DNA from: Planctomycetota bacterium
Lineage (GTDB): Bacteria > Planctomycetota > Planctomycetia > Pirellulales > UBA7805
DNA length: 64,000 nucleotides
Direction: 5' to 3'
NCBI GenBank assembly: GCA_003389215.1
Contig: QQVP01000088.1
Span: forward strand, 1-64,000
Shown piece by piece: positions 48,113-56,745 of this stretch. Within the stretch, counting starts at the first letter, position 1, and each line of letters opens with the position of its first letter. A model generated the notes under the pieces. It saw only the letters and a program-made list of their open reading frames with translations. It was not told the origin of the DNA and ran no database searches. The translations under genes were made by a program, and so were the position numbers.

Positions 48113-49236
48113 TCGACGCCTGGGGACAAGTTGAGCACCGTCGACGTGAGCACCGTCGAGGTAAGCGCCGTCGAGGTAAGCACCGTCGACGACGGTCGCG
48201 TGGTGGCCTGTGGTCCGCGGTCAAGCTGCGCGACGGCCTCACGCTGGTCGAGCTGCTGGTCGTGATCGCGATCCTGGCGATTCTCACCTCGGCGACGATC
48301 GGGGCCCTGCGCCCCGCGGTGGCCGGTCAGCAGGTCCGCGAGTCGGCCCGGCTGCTGCAATCGACGCTCTCGGCGGCCCAGAGTCGCGCCGCCGAGATCG
48401 GCCGTCCGGCCGGCGTCCTGTTCGAGCCACTTCCCGATGGTCTGGCGTCGCTGACGCTGGTGCCGGTCGAGTCGCCGCCGCCGTTTGGCGGATTTGCCAC
48501 GGGCGATCGAATCAGGTTTACCGCTGTGAATGCCAGCGGGGCGTTGGCGACGGTAACCGTGTCGTTCGTCAATGCTGCCGGGCAGCCGCTGACCTACGGT
48601 CTTTCGACGTTGCTCGACAGCGGGGTCATCACCGTGGGCGATCGACTGCAGTTGAACTACCGCGGCAACCGCTTTCTGATCACTGCGGCCAGCGGAAGTA
48701 CGCTGACACTGCGATCCGAGGCGGTGTCGCCCAGGTGGCCCTCGACCTCCGTGGCCTACCCTTTCCTCTTTCATCGTCGACCCCGACCCTCGGCCGACGC
48801 GCCGGTGACCTTGCCGGGCAGTGCGGTCGTCGATCTGACGCTGTCGGGAGGAAGCAACTCAGGAAGCAACTTAGACGTTTTTCAGCCCAACACGGGCACG
48901 CCGATCACGCTGACCTTCCTGCCGAGCGGCCGACTCGACCGCATCTATCATCCCGGTAGCCCTTTGACCGTGGCGGGCGAGAAGTTCAGTGCGCCGGTCC
49001 ACTTTCTGATCGGTCGGTCTGACCAGGTCGATGATGTCGCGCCGCTGACCGACTCTCAGAATCTGTTCGACCTGAACAACCTGTGGGTTTCCGTCAGTGC
49101 CGAAACGGGGATGATCGGCACCTTCGAGATGGCGGACGTCGCCAACGATCCGAATGTGGGTAGCGGTGCGACTCTGAATGACCTACTCGAGTCGGCCCGA
49201 CGCTTCGTTCGTACGGGCATTGCGATGGGGAAGTAA
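48109..49236 (+). CDS. gspH: Minor pseudopilin (GspH-like) with repeat-extended basic leader
   Basis: The protein (375 aa) has the prepilin motif RDG-LTLVELLVVIAILAILTSATIGALRP, with cleavage after Gly43 and Glu at position 5 of the mature form. The leader is unusually long and basic (HRRREHRRGKRRRGKHRRRR) because four 15-bp tandem repeats code for it. The globular part is larger than in GspH. It overlaps the previous gene by 4 nt and is followed 4 nt later by the next pseudopilin, so translation is probably coupled. Confidence 0.82.
   Translation: MIDAWGQVEHRRREHRRGKRRRGKHRRRRSRGGLWSAVKLRDGLTLVELLVVIAILAILTSATIGALRPAVAGQQVRESARLLQSTLSAAQSRAAEIGRPAGVLFEPLPDGLASLTLVPVESPPPFGGFATGDRIRFTAVNASGALATVTVSFVNAAGQPLTYGLSTLLDSGVITVGDRLQLNYRGNRFLITAASGSTLTLRSEAVSPRWPSTSVAYPFLFHRRPRPSADAPVTLPGSAVVDLTLSGGSNSGSNLDVFQPNTGTPITLTFLPSGRLDRIYHPGSPLTVAGEKFSAPVHFLIGRSDQVDDVAPLTDSQNLFDLNNLWVSVSAETGMIGTFEMADVANDPNVGSGATLNDLLESARRFVRTGIAMGK
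48133..48192 (+). repeat. Four 15-bp tandem repeats in a prepilin leader
   Basis: Four consecutive 15-nt units of the type GAGCACCGTCGACGT (48133, 48148, 48163, 48178) differ by a few substitutions. They keep the frame and encode [EK][HR]RR[RG]-type units in the cytoplasmic leader of the GspH-like protein. Confidence 0.85.
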
Positions 49237-49240
49237 CGTC

Positions 49241-50626
49241 ATGGGTCCGTCATTTCGAAACGCCGCCCGTTCGCACGCCGCTCGCGTCTCGGCCGGGCCG
49301 GCGCAGCACGGTTTGACGCTCATGGAGGTGCTCATTTCGTTGTTCGTGCTGGCGATCGGGCTGTTGGGCATCGCGGCCCTGTTGCCGGTCGGCCAGTTGC
49401 AGGTGACGCGCGGCGAAACGGCCGCGCAGAAACGCGTGATCGGCGATGCGGCCCTGGAGACGATCGCGGGCACCGGCTGGCTCGATCCTTCCCGCTGGCG
49501 TGACGGGGCGAGCAGCTGGTTCGACGAAGTTGCAGCGGCCAGCGGCACGCGGCGAATCTTGAGAGTAACCGGCAGCGCCACGAATAGTTCGTTTCAGGGA
49601 ACCGCGCCCGTAATGTCCTCGACCGAGGGGGCGATTCTCGAATTCCGCAGCGGCCACTTACAGGGAGTGCGACGACGTTTGAGCAGCGGCGCCGGCGGGA
49701 CCTACAACCTGGCGGTGGCGCTACCCACGGCTCCGGCTGCCGGCGACACCTTCGTGATCTATCGCAACGAACCGTTCGCCATCGATCCAGGTTTTGTGGG
49801 CCGTCGAGGAGGTGACTTCACCTACCTCTCGGGCGATCCGAATTTGCTGGGACCCGCGCCGCCGGCGACGCCGATGCCTCGGGTCACGTTGACCACCACT
49901 CCCGGCGGCCTCGCCGCCGGTCCCGGGCTTTCCGATTATTTGACGACTTGGAGGGACGATCTGTCGTTCGTGCCGGACGACAGTGAGGCGGCCGACGCCG
50001 ATCGCGCGGCCGCGGGTGACGACGACGCGACGGCACAAGAAGAGGCCAACCGCTTGGGCGACCCCTATCAGCTCTTCTATAGCGATCCCGCCGCCCCAGG
50101 GCGCCTGAAGCGAAAGAGCGACGGCGCGTTTAGCTGGCTGGCGACGTTTGTGCCGCGCATCGCGGGTCCCACGACCGATCCGCAGGCCGCGGCCAGCGAG
50201 GTCGACTATACCGTCTCCGTGGTCGTGTTTCGCAATCGCCTGGTCGTGGGTCAGGCGGGTCTCGACGCGGACAGTCATCTGGTCACGATCAACTTTGTCG
50301 GCGGCGGCTACGGAGGTGGGGCGGCTCGACTGATCGACACGATGACCGGTTCGCTCACCGAGTCGGTGGCGCTCGAGAGCTTGCGGGCGGACAGCTGGAT
50401 CCTGGTGTGGAGTACTGAGCCCAACACGCGGGCCTACCACTGGTATCGCGTCGTCAGTGCCGCGCGCGTGGAGCCGGTCTCGGGTAGCTTCGAGCGGTTT
50501 GTCACGCTGGAAGGGCCCGACTGGAATCCGGCCGCTTGGGGAAACCCGGTCGGGGCCAAGATTTTCGAGAACCTGGTGGGCGTCTATCAGCGAGATATGC
50601 AGATGGAACGATTGCCAGAGCGATAG
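49241..50626 (+). CDS. gspI: Minor pseudopilin (GspI/PilV-like)
   Basis: The protein (461 aa from ATG 49241) has the prepilin site AGPAQHG-LTLMEVLISLFVLAIGLLGIAALLPV. Cleavage is after Gly24 with Glu at mature position 5, and the LTLMEVLISLFVLAIGLLG core is close to PilV/GspI. The C-terminal domain is much larger than in proteobacterial GspI. The ORF track start at 49178 overlaps the previous gene and is rejected. The stop codon lies within the first unit of a 24-bp tandem repeat, so the C-terminal residues may vary between strains. Confidence 0.85.
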   Translation: MGPSFRNAARSHAARVSAGPAQHGLTLMEVLISLFVLAIGLLGIAALLPVGQLQVTRGETAAQKRVIGDAALETIAGTGWLDPSRWRDGASSWFDEVAAASGTRRILRVTGSATNSSFQGTAPVMSSTEGAILEFRSGHLQGVRRRLSSGAGGTYNLAVALPTAPAAGDTFVIYRNEPFAIDPGFVGRRGGDFTYLSGDPNLLGPAPPATPMPRVTLTTTPGGLAAGPGLSDYLTTWRDDLSFVPDDSEAADADRAAAGDDDATAQEEANRLGDPYQLFYSDPAAPGRLKRKSDGAFSWLATFVPRIAGPTTDPQAAASEVDYTVSVVVFRNRLVVGQAGLDADSHLVTINFVGGGYGGGAARLIDTMTGSLTESVALESLRADSWILVWSTEPNTRAYHWYRVVSAARVEPVSGSFERFVTLEGPDWNPAAWGNPVGAKIFENLVGVYQRDMQMERLPER

Positions 50627-50714
50627 CGACCCAGGATTTCGGAGCGATAGCGATCGACGATTTCCCAGCGGTAGCGGCCCACGACTTCCCAGCGGTCGCG
50701 ACCGATGGTCGCTG
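50619..50714 (+). repeat. Four 24-bp tandem repeats across the gspI-like stop codon
   Basis: Four imperfect 24-nt units start at 50619, 50643, 50667 and 50691 (AGCGATAGCGACCCAGGATT is the start of unit 1). The first contains the TAG stop of the pseudopilin gene and the rest fill the spacer before the GspK-like gene. Confidence 0.75.
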
Positions 50715-50784
50715 AGCCGACGGGTCGGGGCCGCGGGCCAGTGAAGGGGAGTGTGAGCGAACGGTTTTGGGACGAGGAGTCGAG

Positions 50785-53700
50785 ATGACGAAGCGGAATT
50801 CGAACTACCGACGCGGACGGGCCGAACAACGTCGCGGCGTGCTGCTCTTGGTTTGCATGGTGGTGTTGATTCTGTTTCTGCTCACCTGCATGACGTTTGC
50901 CCTGCACGCGAAGCTGTGGAGCCTCGGTGCCCAGTCGCACGCGGCGGCCGGCCAGGCGGTCGACGCCCGTTGGCAGGACGATCTGCGAGGTATCTTGATG
51001 AGCTTCGTCCGCGGCGACCAGAACCCAATGTCGCCGTTTCGTTACAACAACCTGCTCGACGACCTGTACGGCAACGATTCGATCTCGGGCGCGGTGGTGG
51101 CCTGGCCGCCGGCGCTTTTGAATCCCACGGGCGGCACGACGGCCGTTACCGGTGGCCCGCGCGCAGGCGGGCAGTTCTTCGCGTTGGCCGTCTCGCAGGC
51201 CAGCGCCAGTGGATCCCTCAATCCGGTCAACGGCTATTACAACGGCCGCGTGCTGAGCATCGTCTCTGGTTCGGCCGCCGTCGAGAGCTTTCGTATCGTC
51301 AACTACCGCCGTTACACGGACACGAGCAGCAACGTGTTCGGCCTGTTCGTCATCGCCCCTACAGGCAATGACGGGCCTGTGGAGAGTGGGGCGCGCCGTT
51401 ACCCTCTGGACGGCGACATCGTGTTGATCAACGGCCGCCCCTTCAACGGCACTGGTTTGGGCTTTGACCCGGCGACGGGGACGGTTACCGAGCAAAAGGG
51501 AGCCTTGTTGCCGAACCTTGTCTATTCGATGGCCCGCTCGACGGCGCCCAACTACACGTCCCTTGCAGGTGGCGGCGACGAGGATTACGACGCGGCCGAC
51601 TACAACAACATGTGGCTGGCCGCGATCAGCAGCGCGGGTGTCTTGCGACCTTCCTGGCACGATCCGGCGTTGATCGGCCACGGGCACACAGCGAGTGGTG
51701 TTACACAGCGAATGTACACCTTCCGACCGTCGGGCGGCGGTTCGGGCGACCACCCCGCCTTCCCCGCGCTCGGCTCGCAATGGGACGTCGACAACGACGG
51801 CGACGGCGTGCCCGACAGCGTCTGGATCTACCCGGGCGTTTCGCCGCGGCGCGGCCCCGACGGGCGGCTCTATGTCCCGCTGGTGGCGATGTTGGTGGTC
51901 GATACGGGCGGTAAGGTGAATCTGAACACAGCCGGCACGAATGCCATTCCGGTGACCGGTGCGATTGCGGCCGACGACACGTTCTTCGCCGGGGATCCCA
52001 CGCTGTCGGTGTTGCCCGAGGGTACTGGCTTCGGTCCTGCCGAGATCAATCCGCTGCACGTCTTGAACGGGGACACAACGGTGCGAACGAACGTGATCGG
52101 CTCCCGCCTGGGGACGGACGGGACTCCGGGCAGCAGTGGCGAGGGATTGCTCAGCCTGTTGTTGCAGACGAGCCACTTTGGCGGTGCCGCCGGATTCGGG
52201 CCGCTCGACGTGTGGGGCACGTCGTCGGTGGCCGTGGACGATTATGGTCGGCCTCGCACCGTGTCGCTCTATCCTAGCGACGTCACAACGCCCGAGTTGT
52301 TCATTGCGGACGACCCGTACGAACAGGTGCTCGACCCGGCCGCGGCCGTCGGCACGGATGCTCCCTTCCTGGCAGAGGAAGTTGAAGCGATCTATCGCAG
52401 TGCCGACGTCGATGCGTCATTGCTGTCGCAACGGCTGGTGAACTTGCTGAACCCCCTCGGCATCACCATTGACGGACCTGGCGCGACGATTGGTCATGCC
52501 TCGTGGAGTCTACCGGTCTTCAGCCCGCTGCCACCCGCACAGATTCGCGGGGCCTTTACAGCCGCGAGCGTACCGCCGATGAACTTGCACCTCACGGACT
52601 TTTTTCGAGCGAAGGCACCCACGGTACCGGACTTCAACCCGTTCTTTGCCGGAAGTGCGCTCGGTGTAACCGGCCGCTATTTGCCGTTCGACCTGATGGC
52701 CGGCCTGCGGATGGACGTCAATCGACCCTTTGGCAACGGACGCAATGACGGCACGCCGGGTGCACCCAGCCCCGTTGCGGACGAAGTCCAGGAGGCGGCG
52801 GGCGAGTACGTTTACGGCACAGATACCCAAGCCGCCGCGGACAGCGTCGTCCCGGGGCAGTTTGCCACGAACGTTGTCTTCGATCACAACAATGACGGCA
52901 CGAGTTCGACGGCGGACAAGCTGGCTCGCTACAACTACGCCAAACAGATCTTTCTGCTGTTGATGTTGCTCTCGGACGACGACGCGCACCTGAATGTCAC
53001 GTTCGCCCAGTCCGGTCTATCTGACGTCGCGAAGCGGCAACTCTATGTCCGTCGCCTGGCACAGTACGCGGTCAATGTCGTCGACTTTCGCGATCCCGAC
53101 AGCATCATGACGCCGTTCGAGTACGACCAGGAGCCGTTCGACGCAGGCGGCTGGGAGGTCGATGGCGCCGTCGGTACGACGACCGATCCTGATCGGGGGG
53201 TCGTTTGGGGCAGCGAGGCGCCCACGCTGTTACTTTCCGAGGTGTTGGCGACGCACGATGCCCGGCTCGACGACACGGACGAGGACATGGAGACGGAGAA
53301 GACGACGACGGCTCAGACGGATCCCGACCCGCATTACGACTCGGTGGCGCCGCCGGTGGCATCGTTGTTTATCGAGCTGTACTGCGCGGCCAATCCCTAC
53401 ATCGGTAGTCCCGGTGCACTGGGCAAATGGGGGGCCGATGGTGACGACATCGTGCGCGCCCCCGGAGACCTCTTCGAACACGGCACGAACGTGTTGCGGG
53501 TTTCGCGAGCGAACGGAATGGGGCAGCCGTACTGGCGAATCCTGATTAGTGAGCCACACACCCAAGCCAATAGCGTGGCAGCGCGGCTGAGTAGTCGGCC
53601 GGACACGACGACGCTACAGCCGGACCGATTCGATCTCTTCCTCGATCCGCTAGATTCACAGGCGACCGTGCCGATCGAACGGGCAGTTTGGTTTACCAGT

Positions 53701-55587
53701 GCCAGCCCGACTGATCTGACCGACTATATGCCTGGTCCCGCGGCTCCGCCGGGCTTCCGTCTCTTCAAGAACACGGTTGCCGCGCTGAATCTGGGTCTCA
53801 ACCCCGGGGACTATCTCGTGATCGGTCCGCGGGAGACGACCGAGATGGGGCTGAAGAATGACGGGTCGGGTTTTCCCAGCGATCAGAAATTCGTGCTCAC
53901 GCCCGGAAATCCGGGAGCTGGTAACATCCTGCTCACGAACACCGCTGGTGGCACGGTTTCTCCACCGACAACGGTGCGCGACCCGGCCGTAATGATCGCC
54001 CAGAGTTCGGACTTAGGTTTCCCGGTCGGCCTAAACGTTTCGGCGCCGACCGACTTCTACGCGAGCGTCTCCGGCGGCACTCCCGTCGTGGACGAGGGCG
54101 GGAAGTTTGCGACGCCGATCGGTACCCCGTTGGATAGCAATGCAAGCACGCCCGTCGGCACACTGCTCGCAGAGAACGGACAAACAGCGGTTACCTCGCA
54201 GACGTATCTTAATTTCCGCACGATCTTTTTGCAGCGCCTGGCGGACCCGACGGAACCGTGGAACGCAACTACGAACCCGTACATTACCGTCGACTTCATG
54301 CCGGTTGATCTTAACGTCTTTAATGGGGATAGGAGCGGCGCCAACAAGGATGAAGCCGCGCCCAACCCCAACGCGTTGATCTTCGGCAGCCGACAGCGGG
54401 GAAATAGCAGCTACAACTTCTGGCGACCTGCCATCGATGCGGTGAACCGACCAACCGCGCCGGCGACTGCCGGAAGTGCCATGAGCTATCTTGACTTCGA
54501 AGCGAAGAGTACGCTCGGTTACCTGAATCGCATTCCGGGTGCGAGCGGCTTCGTTTTTGAATTGTTGGCCAATGGTGGCGGAGCGCCGGCCAGGCCGTTT
54601 CCTTGGCTGGTTTGGAACGATCGTCCCTTCACTACGCCGTACGAGCTGATGCAGGTTCCTGCCAGCTCGGCGAGCCGGCTCCTGCTCGAATACGGCGATA
54701 CGATTACCCAGGGTGCGAGGAACGGATATACGGGATCCGAAACGTCATTTCCACATCTGTTGAATTTCTTTTATTCCAGGGATAACAGCAACGCGCTCGT
54801 TCAGGCGACGAACTTCTACCGGCTGTTCGATTTCTTGCAGGTGCCCTCCCACTATGTCGAAGCGCACACGATTCTCAACGCCGCGGCACTCGCTCAGCCG
54901 GGAGCAACGGCGCTCGACCCGGGCGTCTTGGACGGAACCTGGACCGACACCGCCGGCTTTCATCCGCCCTTCAACGTGCTTTCCAAGTACCGTGAACCAG
55001 GCCGAATCAACCTCAATACGATCTACGACGAGGACGTGTTCAAGGCGCTGATGAACGGGCGAAGCGGCCCGACGTGGGCACAGTTTCTGGCCAGTCGAAA
55101 CGGGTCTGGACCCTCATACGTCAACAACCCGTTCCGCTCGGCGGCCGGCTGGGACTTGCACCCGGTGGCGAGTGTCGTGAACGCGCGCACCAACGGCGGC
55201 ATCGACGTGACGCTACTGCGGCCCAGGACCAGCGGGTCGAGTACCCCGCTGTTTGCGCCGCCGACCAGCACTGCCGACTACAACAGCACCCAGCGAAACT
55301 CCTATTTCGCCTACGAGTCGATTCAGCGGCTGGGCAATCTTGTGACCACGCAGTCGAACGTCTACGCGGTGTGGATGACCGTCGGCTACTTCGAAGTTAC
55401 CGAAGGCGCCGTTGACGCCGCCCATCCGGACGGGATCTACCTCGGTGCGGAGATGGGTACCGACACCGGCGATATCCGCCGGCATCGGGCCTTCTTCATC
55501 GTCGATCGCTCGATTCCCGTGGCCTACGAGAATGGGCACGACCACAACGCCGACAAGACGATTCGCCTGCAACGATTCATCGAGTAG
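50785..55587 (+). CDS. gspK: Giant GspK-like minor pseudopilin, about 1,600 aa
   Basis: The N-terminus RRGVLLLVCMVVLILFLLTCMTFALHAKLW is a prepilin-like helix without the position-5 Glu, as is typical of GspK. GspK-type NLNTA motifs occur near residue 374 (GGKVNLNTAGTNAI) and again near 1406 (GRINLNTIYDEDVFKAL). The protein is about five times longer than E. coli-type GspK, with roughly 1,000 residues between the motifs. GAGGAG precedes ATG 50785; the ORF track start at TTG 50767 is less likely. It is the last gene of the cluster and probably forms part of a pseudopilus tip. Confidence 0.8.
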   Translation: MTKRNSNYRRGRAEQRRGVLLLVCMVVLILFLLTCMTFALHAKLWSLGAQSHAAAGQAVDARWQDDLRGILMSFVRGDQNPMSPFRYNNLLDDLYGNDSISGAVVAWPPALLNPTGGTTAVTGGPRAGGQFFALAVSQASASGSLNPVNGYYNGRVLSIVSGSAAVESFRIVNYRRYTDTSSNVFGLFVIAPTGNDGPVESGARRYPLDGDIVLINGRPFNGTGLGFDPATGTVTEQKGALLPNLVYSMARSTAPNYTSLAGGGDEDYDAADYNNMWLAAISSAGVLRPSWHDPALIGHGHTASGVTQRMYTFRPSGGGSGDHPAFPALGSQWDVDNDGDGVPDSVWIYPGVSPRRGPDGRLYVPLVAMLVVDTGGKVNLNTAGTNAIPVTGAIAADDTFFAGDPTLSVLPEGTGFGPAEINPLHVLNGDTTVRTNVIGSRLGTDGTPGSSGEGLLSLLLQTSHFGGAAGFGPLDVWGTSSVAVDDYGRPRTVSLYPSDVTTPELFIADDPYEQVLDPAAAVGTDAPFLAEEVEAIYRSADVDASLLSQRLVNLLNPLGITIDGPGATIGHASWSLPVFSPLPPAQIRGAFTAASVPPMNLHLTDFFRAKAPTVPDFNPFFAGSALGVTGRYLPFDLMAGLRMDVNRPFGNGRNDGTPGAPSPVADEVQEAAGEYVYGTDTQAAADSVVPGQFATNVVFDHNNDGTSSTADKLARYNYAKQIFLLLMLLSDDDAHLNVTFAQSGLSDVAKRQLYVRRLAQYAVNVVDFRDPDSIMTPFEYDQEPFDAGGWEVDGAVGTTTDPDRGVVWGSEAPTLLLSEVLATHDARLDDTDEDMETEKTTTAQTDPDPHYDSVAPPVASLFIELYCAANPYIGSPGALGKWGADGDDIVRAPGDLFEHGTNVLRVSRANGMGQPYWRILISEPHTQANSVAARLSSRPDTTTLQPDRFDLFLDPLDSQATVPIERAVWFTSASPTDLTDYMPGPAAPPGFRLFKNTVAALNLGLNPGDYLVIGPRETTEMGLKNDGSGFPSDQKFVLTPGNPGAGNILLTNTAGGTVSPPTTVRDPAVMIAQSSDLGFPVGLNVSAPTDFYASVSGGTPVVDEGGKFATPIGTPLDSNASTPVGTLLAENGQTAVTSQTYLNFRTIFLQRLADPTEPWNATTNPYITVDFMPVDLNVFNGDRSGANKDEAAPNPNALIFGSRQRGNSSYNFWRPAIDAVNRPTAPATAGSAMSYLDFEAKSTLGYLNRIPGASGFVFELLANGGGAPARPFPWLVWNDRPFTTPYELMQVPASSASRLLLEYGDTITQGARNGYTGSETSFPHLLNFFYSRDNSNALVQATNFYRLFDFLQVPSHYVEAHTILNAAALAQPGATALDPGVLDGTWTDTAGFHPPFNVLSKYREPGRINLNTIYDEDVFKALMNGRSGPTWAQFLASRNGSGPSYVNNPFRSAAGWDLHPVASVVNARTNGGIDVTLLRPRTSGSSTPLFAPPTSTADYNSTQRNSYFAYESIQRLGNLVTTQSNVYAVWMTVGYFEVTEGAVDAAHPDGIYLGAEMGTDTGDIRRHRAFFIVDRSIPVAYENGHDHNADKTIRLQRFIE

Positions 55588-55683
55588 ACATCCACCGACC
55601 ATCGCGGCCCGTTGAAGGGCCCCGGCGGGGCGTCGCAAGCCGGCAAGGGGATCGCCGCCCGTTGATGTCGCACGCGAAGACCG

Positions 55684-56712
55684 TCAGGCGTTGGCCAGGA
55701 TGTGCAGAATGTCGCCGTCCTGGATGACGTAGTCCTTCGTCTCCTGCCGCATCAGCTTGGCGGCCTTCACCTCGCGCTCGCTGCCAAGGCGAAACAGGTC
55801 GTCGCAGCTCATCGTCTCGGCCCGCACGAAGCCGCGGGCCAGGTCGCTATGAATGCCGTCGGCCGCGTCGACCGCGGTCGCCCCCTGAGGGATCATCCAG
55901 GTGCGAACCTCCTTGTCGCCGGCGGTAAAGAACAGCATCTGACCCGATTCGCCGAGAATCTTGCGAATCACCGTATCGCGATCGATCTGCCCGATACCCA
56001 GCTCGGCCATCATCTCTTCCCGCTCGTCCGCTTCCATGGCGTCCAGTTCGACGGCCAGCCCCACGGGAATCGCCAAGGCGGTGATGCCCTCGGGCGCGGC
56101 GTTGACCAGCGCGTCGGGATCGGACTCGTCGTCGGCCGTGTTGAAGATCACCATCCGCGGCTTTTCGGTGAGCAACTGAAACGAACGGGTGGCCCGCTGC
56201 TGCTCGTCGGTCATCTCGATCTCGGTGAGCGGTGTGCCCGCTTCGAGCGTCTCCAGAAGTGGTTCGAGCGCTTCGAGCTCGGCCTTCTCCTGATCGCGGG
56301 TCGGTCGCGGTTTCTTGATCGACTCGCGGAGCTTCTCGATTCGTCGGGCGACGATGTCCATGTCGGCCAGCAGCAGGTCCTCGGCCAGCGAGTTGGCCTC
56401 GGCCAGCGGATCGGCACCGGTGAATGCCCCCACCACATGAACCAGGCAGCCCGCCTCGCGTATCAAGCTCAGACGCGAGGCGTTGCCCTCGTGACTTCGC
56501 TCGAGTCCGGGCGTGTCGACCAGCTGCAAGGCAGCCAGGGTCACCTTCTTCGGTTGGTAGATGTCGCAGAGGGGGCCGACGCGGGGCTCGGGCACGGTGG
56601 CCATGGCCGACTGCGTGCTGTGCGAGAGCGAAGGATCGGCCGCGACTTCGGTCAGCCACTCGAAGAGGGTGCTCTTGCCCGAGCCCTGATATCCGACGAT
56701 GCCGATCTTCAT
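55684..56712 (-). CDS. ychF: YchF/OLA1-like P-loop NTPase
   Basis: This cytoplasmic NTPase (342 aa) belongs to the Obg-like group, whose YchF members prefer ATP and bind ribosomes. Motifs are G1 GIVGYQGSGKSTLFEWL, G3 LVDTPGLERSHEGN, a coiled-coil insertion near 120-165, and a C-terminal TGS-type domain ending RQETKDYVIQDGDILHILANA. The usual NKxD motif is replaced (MVIFNTADDES), as expected for this family, which does not use the guanine-specific Asp. It sits last in a run of minus-strand genes after the TgpA-like gene. Confidence 0.88.
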   Translation of the reverse strand: MKIGIVGYQGSGKSTLFEWLTEVAADPSLSHSTQSAMATVPEPRVGPLCDIYQPKKVTLAALQLVDTPGLERSHEGNASRLSLIREAGCLVHVVGAFTGADPLAEANSLAEDLLLADMDIVARRIEKLRESIKKPRPTRDQEKAELEALEPLLETLEAGTPLTEIEMTDEQQRATRSFQLLTEKPRMVIFNTADDESDPDALVNAAPEGITALAIPVGLAVELDAMEADEREEMMAELGIGQIDRDTVIRKILGESGQMLFFTAGDKEVRTWMIPQGATAVDAADGIHSDLARGFVRAETMSCDDLFRLGSEREVKAAKLMRQETKDYVIQDGDILHILANA

Positions 56713-56745
56713 CCTGATTGACGTCCCGAGGCTGCCGATATTCCG

